Positions 1-9,290 of a stretch of 64,000 nucleotides of DNA are shown one piece after another (position 1 is the stretch's first letter; every line of letters starts with the position of its first letter). Both the position numbers and the translations under genes were made by a program. The stretch comes from Breoghania sp037026715 (GTDB lineage Bacteria > Pseudomonadota > Alphaproteobacteria > Rhizobiales > Stappiaceae). The notes under the pieces were generated by a model. The model was given only the letters and a program-made list of their open reading frames with translations, was not told the DNA's origin and did not search any database. The stretch lies in the NCBI RefSeq assembly GCF_037026715.1, contig NZ_JBANCG010000009.1, positions 124,001 through 188,000 on the forward strand, read 5' to 3'.

Positions 1-57
1 CCCCGCTGCCTCGTTCCGCTCGGTCCTGTCCGTTCGGATGGACCGTCCGGCCGGCGT

Positions 58-1554
58 TCAGTCGCGCTCGCCGCGCAGCTTGACGATGTTGCCATCGTCC
101 TTCCCGGAGGCGCCGGTCTCGGCCGGAGCATCGCCGGGCGTCTCGTCCAAAGGCGAAAAGATGTCGGCGTCCACGTCGTCGTCGGCCGCGAGCACCTTTT
201 CCACCCGCTCCACCGCATCGCCGCCGGTTGCCCGGGCGAAGGAGATGCCGTCCTTTTCCATCGCCATCTGGTAGTTGGCGATGACGGATTTGAGCTGGGC
301 GATCTGGTCGACCGCGCTGTCGTACTTGATGCGATAGCGCTGGAGCTTCTTGTTTTCCTCGATCAGCTCCTCGTTGCTGTCGGAATATTTCTGGTTCTGG
401 CTGCGCTCGTGATTGAGATCGGTCAGCACAGCATTGTAACGCAGGTTCAGCTCGCGCAGCTTGGCATTTGCGCCGACCAGCTCGTTGCGGTCGTGCTCGT
501 GGTTCTTCTGCGCGCCGTCGAGCAGGTGCTCGATTTCCTGCATGCGCTTGACGAGATCGCGGTTGCGCTCCTTCAGCGAATTGTTCTCGGTCGCCATCTC
601 CTGCAGCGAATGGGCGCCGATACGGCGCTGCGAGGACAGGTTTTCGATCTCTGAATTGAGCGTGTAGATCTCGTTGTCGTGCTTGCGCTTCTCCTCCTCC
701 AGCCGCGACTGCGCGTATTCGATCTCCTGTTCGGCAATATCGAGGCGCGATTTCAGGTCGATCGCCTCGGTGCGGAACTGGCCGACCTGACGCTTAGCGG
801 CCTCCAGCTCGGAGGTGAGCTGCTGCGACTTCTTCACCTCCTGCTCCAGCAGGGCGGCGCTTTCAGCGAGGTTCTGCTGCAATTCCTTCTCGCGCTGGGT
901 GACGCCGTCGAGCGCCGTCTTGAGGCTCTCGGAATGCTCCTCCTGCGCGGAGAGCTTGGCGTTCGAATCCTTCAGCTCGCCCGTCAGCTCCGCGATCTGC
1001 GCGTTCGCCTCCACCAGCTGCGCGCTCTGGGCGCGGTATTCCTCGTTCACCTTCTTGTTGTTGTCGCGGATGGCGACGAGATCGTTGCGTGCGCCCTCCA
1101 GTGCGGTGCGGGTCTCGGTGCCGCGCTTGCGCAGCGAATGGACCTCGGCCAGCGCCTCCTCAAGCTGGGTCTTGAGCGACTTGACCTCGTGATTGCGGTC
1201 GATCAGCTCGGTCGCCAGCTTGGCGTTTTCCGACTTGAGCCGGATTTCCGTCTCTATGTGGGTGCGGGCGCTGTCCACGAATTCGGACAGGAGCGAGATG
1301 GAATTGGAGCTTTCCGCGGCCAGCGCGTTCATCTGCTCGAACGTGCGGCCGAGGCCGCCGACGCGCGCCTTCAGATTGTCGAGGCTGCGCAGCTTCTCCT
1401 GCATGCGCAAGGCCAGCGGGGAGATCTCCTGGACGTTGGACTCCTCTCCGCTTTCCTCCTCGAAAAGCGCCTCTTCGTCGGCCGCGCCATAGGGCGTCGG
1501 CCGGGCGCCGCCGTCGTCGGATGGCGGATTCTGCCTGCTGGAGAAAATACCCAT
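58..1554 (-). CDS. Crescentin-like coiled-coil protein
   Basis: A 498-residue, almost entirely alpha-helical protein. After a short acidic, proline-containing head of about 55 residues, it shows continuous heptad-type sequence rich in Glu, Leu, Lys, Gln and Ala up to about residue 440, then an acidic tail. There is no signal peptide or membrane segment, so it is cytoplasmic. The segment ARVGGLGRTFEQMNALAAES near residues 55-75 resembles the conserved head/linker of Caulobacter crescentin, suggesting an intermediate-filament-like scaffold, but long coiled coils attract false similarity. The start at 1554 (MGIFSS) has AGGAG seven bases upstream. An alternative start at 1578 adds eight residues with a weaker site. 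Coiled-coil call certain; crescentin assignment tentative. Confidence 0.75.
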   Translation of the reverse strand: MGIFSSRQNPPSDDGGARPTPYGAADEEALFEEESGEESNVQEISPLALRMQEKLRSLDNLKARVGGLGRTFEQMNALAAESSNSISLLSEFVDSARTHIETEIRLKSENAKLATELIDRNHEVKSLKTQLEEALAEVHSLRKRGTETRTALEGARNDLVAIRDNNKKVNEEYRAQSAQLVEANAQIAELTGELKDSNAKLSAQEEHSESLKTALDGVTQREKELQQNLAESAALLEQEVKKSQQLTSELEAAKRQVGQFRTEAIDLKSRLDIAEQEIEYAQSRLEEEKRKHDNEIYTLNSEIENLSSQRRIGAHSLQEMATENNSLKERNRDLVKRMQEIEHLLDGAQKNHEHDRNELVGANAKLRELNLRYNAVLTDLNHERSQNQKYSDSNEELIEENKKLQRYRIKYDSAVDQIAQLKSVIANYQMAMEKDGISFARATGGDAVERVEKVLAADDDVDADIFSPLDETPGDAPAETGASGKDDGNIVKLRGERD

Positions 1555-2364
1555 GTCCACACTCCTGGATGACACCATGCGGCCCTCTTCCCCGTCGCTT
1601 CCGGCACGCCTGCGGATATAGCGTTAACCGTTTGCTAACGATAGTGAGGGTTCTCGCCTACTTGTTGGTGCCGTAAAGGTATCCGGCTGCAAGCGCGATA
1701 TCAAAGACTAAAATTCGATTTTTGTTACGTATGTTAAATAATATATGCCGGTAAATACGTATAAGCGGCGAGTTTCCATTGTAATTTATTGTGTTTATTG
1801 CGATGGTGCGTGAAATATCCGTTTCGTGTGCATAACCGGAACGGCTGCCGGATTTGCAAGCATGGCTGATCGGCGCCTGGGCCCGGAGGCTCGGCGTTGG
1901 AAGGGAATCGGCAGGGCGCGGCCGGCATTGCCTGGCCATTTCAAAAGTGTTCTTCGAGTCTTCGGCAATGAGGCGGCTTTGCCCTGCCCATGACGTTGTC
2001 TCGAGAGTCTCGCTCGGTCGCCTGACCACTCTCACGCCACGACTTCGGAAGCATGCCGGAGGCGGTACTTCCTGACCGGTTTCGGGCGTTCCCCGAAGGA
2101 ATTGCCGTCCGCGGTCCGAAGTCGCGTGCCCTATCGAATCCCGGGCCCCCACGACTAATGGCTCGATCACGTCAGCCTAATCGGGACCGTTACACCCTTT
2201 CAGCCGTCGCCGTCACGATCCCCGACCAGCACGACAGACGGTCTGCCGTGGCTTCCCGCATATGGCCGGGCGATGGGAGAAGGATAAGGGCCGTGAGAGG
2301 GGGCGGGGATAAGTTTTTTTGGGGCGCTGGTTTGTCTCGGTGTTGCAGCAAGCACGGTCTGGCT
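1555..2364. other. Long intergenic region without a supported gene
   Basis: About 800 bases between the coiled-coil gene and the REP-like palindrome. Bases 1690-1830 are clearly AT-richer than the rest. Open frames here (one of 170 codons on the minus strand, 1658-2170) lack a ribosome binding site, show arginine/serine/proline-rich shadow composition and resemble no family I know. No tRNA or other RNA gene is visible. The AT-rich part may hold the promoter of the coiled-coil gene. Confidence 0.5.
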
Positions 2365-2476
2365 CCCTCTCCCATGGGGAGAGGGCTGGGGTGAGGGGAT
2401 GGGAACTCTCGTGGATACGGATGATCCGACACCCCTCACCCGGAGCTTTGCTCCGACCTCTCCCCATGGGAGAGGT
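2365..2476. repeat. REP-like compound palindrome
   Basis: Two nested palindromes face each other. The left arm 2365-2385 (CCCTCTCCC, AT, GGGGAGAGGG) and the right arm 2456-2476 (ACCTCTCC...GGAGAGGT) are each self-complementary. Between them GGGTGAGGGG (about 2389-2398) pairs with CCCCTCACCC (about 2432-2441), and CGGAG-CTTTG-CTCCG forms a small hairpin at 2441-2455. Sequences of this kind are common dispersed repeats in Rhizobiales genomes. It lies just beyond the stop of the DUF559 gene, where it could also act as a transcription barrier. Confidence 0.75.
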
Positions 2477-2501
2477 GATTGGGCCGGCTTCTTAGGCGCG
2501 T

Positions 2502-2861
2502 CTACCGCTTTTCCAGATGGGCGAGGATGTCTTCCAGCACGTCCTCGATGCCCTGCGTCACCTGGTGGTTCCAATAGCGCACGACACGATAGCCGGCGGC
2601 CTCAAGTACTGCGGTGCGGGCGTCGTCCCTCTCGATCTGCCAACCGTGCTGGTCACCGTCAAGTTCGATGATCAGGCGGGCATCCTCGCAGACGAAATCG
2701 ACGATGAACCGGTCCACGGGCACCTGACGGCGGAACTTCCAGCCGCAGAGCTGCCGGTTGCGCAGCCGATACCAGAGGCGTCCTTCGGCCTCCGTCCGGT
2801 CCCGCCGGAGCCATCTAATTCTATCATCATGAAGTATTCTTAGAGGGAAATAAAAACCCAT
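2502..2861 (-). CDS. DUF559 (Vsr-like) endonuclease-domain protein
   Basis: A 119-residue protein of the DUF559 family, which shares the restriction-endonuclease fold with very-short-patch repair nucleases. Visible hallmarks are FRRQVPVDRFIVDFVCEDAR followed by LIIELDGDQH, giving the acidic D...E-D-G-D-Q-H cluster expected of the active site, then a C-terminal VVRYWN strand. Length is typical. Biological role in this family is not established. The first 17 codons are AT-rich like the neighbouring island while the rest is GC-rich like the chromosome, so the start (ATG at 2861) may lie on imported DNA and the native start may have been replaced. A REP-like palindrome follows the stop. Confidence 0.85.
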   Translation of the reverse strand: MGFYFPLRILHDDRIRWLRRDRTEAEGRLWYRLRNRQLCGWKFRRQVPVDRFIVDFVCEDARLIIELDGDQHGWQIERDDARTAVLEAAGYRVVRYWNHQVTQGIEDVLEDILAHLEKR

Positions 2862-2959
2862 TCTACAATGTGCGCTACATAAATATGAGCAAAGCGTAGC
2901 TTCTAACTAATTATGTACAAGAACGCACAAATTTACAGAGAGATATTTTGTAGAAACTA

Positions 2960-3127
2960 TTACTTTTTAGCCTTAAGTGTCTCTGAGAGCCTTTCTGCTG
3001 CCTCTTGATTTCTACTAATCTGCGAGCTCTTCCATTGACTATAAGAATCACTCTGCGCGTCAATTAGCTTTTGAATCCGATAATTTAATTGAGCACCTAT
3101 TTTGGGCAGGTTCTTTAAATGGCTCAT
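2960..3127 (-). CDS. Small hypothetical protein divergent from the deaminase
   Basis: A 55-residue polar, probably helical protein (starts MSHLKNLPKIGAQLNYRIQK) with many Ser, Gln, Lys and Arg, no cysteines and no membrane segment. Start at 3127 is supported by GGGAG eight bases upstream. A longer frame from 3166 lacks a good site. Base composition matches the AT-rich island and not the chromosome. It is transcribed away from the avcD-like gene across a 98-bp intergenic region, an arrangement seen for small regulators or antitoxin-like partners. I recognise no family. It could be a DNA-binding autoregulator, a deaminase inhibitor or an unrelated small gene. Confidence 0.55.
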   Translation of the reverse strand: MSHLKNLPKIGAQLNYRIQKLIDAQSDSYSQWKSSQISRNQEAAERLSETLKAKK

Positions 3128-3225
3128 ATTTGCATCTCCCTGATTCGAAACTGTACCATGATGCAAACTTCGCGTTAATGGCTCGTTAAGGTGTTCGTTA
3201 ACGATTTTTTAAATGGGGGCAATCG
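3128..3225. promoter_or_regulatory. Divergent intergenic region with phased CGTTAA repeats
   Basis: CGTTAA occurs three times in the same orientation at 3173-3178, 3184-3189 and 3196-3201, spaced 11 and 12 bases, close to one helical turn. This is compatible with cooperative protein binding on one DNA face. The last copy extends to the palindrome CGTTAACG and is followed by a T6 run. The GGGGGC before the GTG start of the deaminase gene is its probable ribosome binding site. In Vibrio AvcID systems an inhibitory RNA lies directly upstream of the deaminase gene. A comparable RNA would have to fit in or overlap this region, but I cannot demonstrate one. Confidence 0.45.
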
Positions 3226-4746
3226 GTGTCTGATCTTTTCCCAAATATAGAGTTTCCAGAGATTTTTATCGGATTCGTTGCGCCTATCGGGGTCAACATC
3301 GATGATGTAATTGAATGTTATTCAAGTTATTTCAAAGAAAATAATTACCGAGTCGTCAATATCAGAATTACGAAATCATTTAAATTACTATCTCGACAAA
3401 TAATACCAGATCAAGAATTGTCAGATAAAACTTTGGAGGAAAAATATAGAACATATATTTCCTATGGAAATCAGCTTCGAAAATCATTCGAGATGCCAGA
3501 GGTATTAGCGTACCTCACTGTCTCGGAAATTGCTCGGAAACGGGATGAGTTATACAAAAAAGATAAGGCGGCTTTGAAAGACGCTTATTCAAAAACAGTA
3601 TTTTTGATTAGGCAGTTTAAAAGAAATGAAGAGATCGAATTTATGAGATCAATTTATGGTCGCGCCTTTATTCAAGTATCTGTTTATTCCCGTCGCGGCG
3701 CTAGAGTTGATTACCTTTCGCGAAAAATGGCAAATAGTATTAATGATAGCGGCATAACGAAATATAGGTCTTCTGCTGAAGAGTTAGTTTCAATTGATGA
3801 AAATGAGAAAGCTGAATATGGACAAAAAGTTGGAGATATATTTCATAACGCAGACGTTATTATAAATATGGATATGGAGGAAATGACATATTCGGAGCAA
3901 GTCAGTAGATTTTGTGAGCTTTTATTTTCAGCTAATAATATATCTCCGACTCAAATTGAGTACGGTATGTATATAGCAAATTCCGTTGCGCTCCGCTCGC
4001 TTGATCTTTCACGCCAGGTAGGGGCTGCTATATTTTCTCCGGAAGGAGAAATTGTAGCTATGGGATCAAATGAAGTTCCGAAAGCTGGTGGGGGGACATA
4101 CTGGGCTTATGATGAAGAAAAAGATGATCGAGATTACAAAAGGGGTATTGATGCAAATTATTCAAGGAAAAAGGAGGTGGTTGTAGATCTTATATCTACT
4201 ATAGGCGCTGAAAGCGCGGAGAGCATTTTTGCATCAAAGGCTGTCCAGAAATCCCAAATAATGGATGCCCTTGAATATGGGCGAGTTGTTCATGCGGAAA
4301 TGTCGGCGATAACGGATGCGGCGCGACTAGGTAGATCAACTAAAGATATGATTTTGTATTGTACAACGTTTCCGTGTCATATGTGTGAAAAACATATTAT
4401 CGCTTCTGGTATCGCAAAAGTATATTTTCTGGAGCCTTATCCAAAAAGCCTTTCAACGAATTTGCATAATGATTCGATTTCGTTCGAAGGGGAGGATCGT
4501 GGCAAATATCAATCCTATCCTGGGGTAAGCTTCCTTCATTTCTATGGCATCACACCAAGAATGTACCGTATATTGTTTAGTCGCGGAAGGCGAAAAGATA
4601 ATGAAGGGCAATATATTAAATATATAAATAATAAAAAAAGGCCTTTAATTAATATAAAAAGTCCAATCTATGTAGAAAATGAGCAAATAGTATTAGACTC
4701 ACTCATGAAATTATTGAGCGCTTTCTTTGAAAATGAAGGAAAATAA
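3226..4746 (+). CDS. avcD: AvcD-type anti-phage dCTP/dCMP deaminase
   Basis: A 506-residue two-domain cytosolic enzyme. The N-terminal part opens with a degenerate nucleotide-binding loop, GFVAPIGVNIDDV (residues 16-28), followed by a P-loop NTPase-like domain to about residue 235. The C-terminal half is a deoxycytidylate deaminase domain with the zinc/catalytic HAE at 356-358 and PCHMC at 383-387 (Cys384 and Cys387 as zinc ligands). This architecture is that of AvcD, the anti-phage dCTP/dCMP deaminases that deplete deoxycytidine nucleotides during infection, normally held off by an upstream RNA. Start is GTG. Codon use is strongly AT-rich, unlike flanking genes, indicating horizontal acquisition. 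Family assignment firm; phage defence role inferred from relatives. Confidence 0.9.
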   Translation: MSDLFPNIEFPEIFIGFVAPIGVNIDDVIECYSSYFKENNYRVVNIRITKSFKLLSRQIIPDQELSDKTLEEKYRTYISYGNQLRKSFEMPEVLAYLTVSEIARKRDELYKKDKAALKDAYSKTVFLIRQFKRNEEIEFMRSIYGRAFIQVSVYSRRGARVDYLSRKMANSINDSGITKYRSSAEELVSIDENEKAEYGQKVGDIFHNADVIINMDMEEMTYSEQVSRFCELLFSANNISPTQIEYGMYIANSVALRSLDLSRQVGAAIFSPEGEIVAMGSNEVPKAGGGTYWAYDEEKDDRDYKRGIDANYSRKKEVVVDLISTIGAESAESIFASKAVQKSQIMDALEYGRVVHAEMSAITDAARLGRSTKDMILYCTTFPCHMCEKHIIASGIAKVYFLEPYPKSLSTNLHNDSISFEGEDRGKYQSYPGVSFLHFYGITPRMYRILFSRGRRKDNEGQYIKYINNKKRPLINIKSPIYVENEQIVLDSLMKLLSAFFENEGK

Positions 4747-4747
4747 A

Positions 4748-4768
4748 GGGAGGTGGTAGTTATTATCA

Positions 4769-4777
<9 letters not shown>
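4748..4777. terminator. Hairpin between converging avcD and uvrB
   Basis: GGGAGGT (4748-4754) pairs perfectly with ACCTCCC (4771-4777) over a 16-base AT-rich loop. It starts one base after the deaminase stop codon and its right arm overlaps the TAA stop of uvrB. There is no long T tract, so it is a plausible but weak bidirectional terminator. Confidence 0.4.
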
Positions 4778-7543
<2,766 letters not shown>

Positions 7544-7632
7544 GGGGGCGAATATGGAGCGAAGCCACGCGGAAGGGAAGGGCGCGGGTTGCGGTTTTGT
7601 TCCGCGCTGACGTTCCGATCAGTCCCGCCCGG

Positions 7633-7926
7633 TCAATCCCGGTCGACGTGGCCGAGCGCGAGATCGGGATCGATCACGTCGCGCAGGCGCTGCTTGATCA
7701 CCTTGGGCTGCGGAAAGCCGTTCTCCGCCTTGCGGTCCCAGATCAGGTTCTCGTGGCCCTCGTGGCGCACCGTGACATGGTAGATGCCGCCGGTACCAGG
7801 CACCAGCGTGACGCCGCCGAGTTCCTCCGAAAAGGTCTGCAGCAGTTCCTGCGCCATCCAGCCGGCGCGCAAGAGCCAGTTGCACTGGCGGCAGTAGGTG
7901 ATGGTGACGATCGGTTTGCTGGTCAT
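7633..7926 (-). CDS. SelT/SelW/SelH (Rdx) family thioredoxin-like protein
   Basis: A 97-residue thioredoxin-fold protein. YCRQC near residue 12 gives the CxxC redox motif in the position where animal SelW has Cys-x-x-Sec. FPQPKVIKQRLRDVIDP at the C-terminal end is typical of the Rdx family. It is cytoplasmic. The role in bacteria is uncertain, presumably thiol redox. It sits 89 bases downstream of uvrB's start on the same strand, with no clear ribosome binding site before the ATG at 7926. Confidence 0.88.
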   Translation of the reverse strand: MTSKPIVTITYCRQCNWLLRAGWMAQELLQTFSEELGGVTLVPGTGGIYHVTVRHEGHENLIWDRKAENGFPQPKVIKQRLRDVIDPDLALGHVDRD

Positions 7927-8016
7927 GAGCGGGGTTCGCGGGCGGGGCTTCGGGGATGGTTTTAGCGGGCGCAGAGTGGTCCCCGGCCGGGCGTCTGGGA
8001 AGGCCGATTCGGGAAG

Positions 8017-8322
8017 CTACTCTTCCGGCTCCGTTGTGAACATGAGCGGGAAGCCGTATTTCTTCGCCATGTCGACAGCGCGGGTGGCCTTCGTTTCCGC
8101 CACATCGCGCTGGTAGACGGCGACGACCGCGCTGCCCTTCTGGTGCGCGGTCATCATGATCTTGCCGGCTATCGCCTCGTTCATTCCGAACTCGGCCTCC
8201 AGCACCATGACCACGAATTCGCGCGGCGTGTAGTCGTCGTTGATGAGGATGACCTTGTGCATCCGCGGCCGCTCGAGCTTCGGCTTCGCCCGGGTCTTTG
8301 GCTTGAGGTCATGATCCGGCAT
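8017..8322 (-). CDS. clpS: ATP-dependent Clp protease adaptor ClpS
   Basis: A 101-residue adaptor that binds the N-domain of ClpA and delivers substrates with destabilising N-terminal residues to ClpAP. The conserved ILINDDYTPREFVVMVLEAE substrate-pocket region (about residues 26-45) and MMTAHQKGSAVV are present. The ending GFPLMFTTEPEE matches alphaproteobacterial ClpS, and a Lys/Arg/Pro-rich N-terminal stretch of about 20 residues precedes the core. Many Rhizobiales carry two paralogues; the short N-terminus recalls ClpS2, but I cannot decide without the rest of the genome. No clpA lies nearby. Confidence 0.93.
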   Translation of the reverse strand: MPDHDLKPKTRAKPKLERPRMHKVILINDDYTPREFVVMVLEAEFGMNEAIAGKIMMTAHQKGSAVVAVYQRDVAETKATRAVDMAKKYGFPLMFTTEPEE

Positions 8323-8388
8323 GCGGGCCTCCGTTCTTCGTCAACCGCGGTTGATCGCTCTTGCTTGCGGTTCTGATACTCGATCCTT

Positions 8389-8452
8389 CCAACGTCATCC
8401 CGGACGCGATGCGGCACGTCAGTGACGCTTCGCAGAACCGGCATGACGTTGG
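8389..8452. repeat. Intergenic palindromic repeat (REP-like)
   Basis: A 64-base inverted repeat: CCAACGTCATCCCGG at 8389-8403 pairs with CCGGCATGACGTTGG at 8438-8452 with a single mismatch. An inner region contains GCGATGCG and CGCTTCGC. It lies between greA and clpS and resembles the GTCATCCCGG...CCGGGATGAC elements scattered in alphaproteobacterial genomes. It differs from the other palindrome families in the window. Confidence 0.7.
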
Positions 8453-8509
8453 AGATTGTCTTTCCAAATGGCACGGCCCTGTGTCCGGGCAAGCCCCTCC
8501 ACGAACGAG

Positions 8510-8539
8510 AAAAGGCGCACCGTTGCGGGCGCGCCTTTT
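8510..8539 (-). terminator. Rho-independent terminator of greA
   Basis: AAAAGGCGC (8510-8518) pairs perfectly with GCGCCTTTT (8531-8539). Read on the minus strand the hairpin ends in TTTT and lies 28 bases past the greA stop. Confidence 0.8.
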
Positions 8540-8566
8540 GAATCACTCGGCAATCCTGACCGTCGT

Positions 8567-9040
8567 TCAGACGAACCGGACTTCCGCGATCTCGTAGGAA
8601 TGGGCACCACCCGGGGCCGCGACCTCGACGCTGTCGCCGACTTCCTTGCCGATCAGCGCGCGCGCGATCGGGGAGGAAATGGAAACGCGGCCCTCCTTCA
8701 CGTCGGCTTCCGCGTCGCCGACGATCTGGTAGGTCTTCTCCTCTTCGGTGTCCTCGTCGATGAGGGTCACCGTCGCGCCGAACTTGATCTTGTCACCAGA
8801 GAGCTTGGACACGTCGATGATCTCGGCGCGGCTGAGCTTGTCCTCAAGCTCGTTGATGCGGCCCTCGTTGTGGCTCTGCTGTTCCTTGGCGGCGTGGTAC
8901 TCGGCGTTCTCGGAAAGGTCGCCATGCGCGCGGGCTTCGGAAATCGCCTGAATGATCCGCGGGCGCTCGACCGAGGTGCGATGCTTCAGCTCCTGCTCAA
9001 GCTTGGCGTGGCCGCCAATCGTCATCGGGATCTTTTCCAT
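8567..9040 (-). CDS. greA: Transcription elongation factor GreA
   Basis: A 157-residue GreA of standard length. It inserts into the RNA polymerase secondary channel and stimulates cleavage of backtracked transcripts. The N-terminal coiled coil (about residues 10-75) bears the catalytic acidic tip region GDLSENAEYHAAKE (38-51). The C-terminal FKBP-like domain has the typical VTLIDEDTEEEKTYQIVGD and SPIARALIGKEVGD motifs. It is read in the same direction as carB and about 250 bases downstream, with its own terminator. Confidence 0.97.
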   Translation of the reverse strand: MEKIPMTIGGHAKLEQELKHRTSVERPRIIQAISEARAHGDLSENAEYHAAKEQQSHNEGRINELEDKLSRAEIIDVSKLSGDKIKFGATVTLIDEDTEEEKTYQIVGDAEADVKEGRVSISSPIARALIGKEVGDSVEVAAPGGAHSYEIAEVRFV

Positions 9041-9156
9041 GCGTTATCGACCTCTCGATACGGTCGCGCTGCCTCGGGCAGCACCGACAGTCAATAATAA
9101 ACGGCCGGGCGCCAGGGTTTTGTCTCCCCGAAGCGCCCGCGCCGATCAGTTCGGTG

Positions 9157-9178
9157 AACCGGATCAGTCGATCCGGTT
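9157..9178. terminator. Hairpin between carB and greA
   Basis: AACCGGATC (9157-9165) pairs perfectly with GATCCGGTT (9170-9178) over a four-base loop. It lies about 110 bases beyond the carB stop on the minus strand. There is no T tract, so it could be a carB terminator or part of the greA leader. Confidence 0.35.
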
Positions 9179-9290
9179 TCGATGTATTCCGTGTCCGCGA
9201 CGAACGATCCGGCTGGCCTTCACCCGTCGGCGCCGCGATATCGGCGCACCCGGGGGCGGTTCCTGCGAACCGTCACGTCCGTGACGCTCG

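Noticed and set aside
1658..2170. 170-codon minus-strand frame in the gap after the coiled-coil gene
   Set aside because: No ribosome binding site, mixed low-GC and high-GC parts, no recognisable domain.
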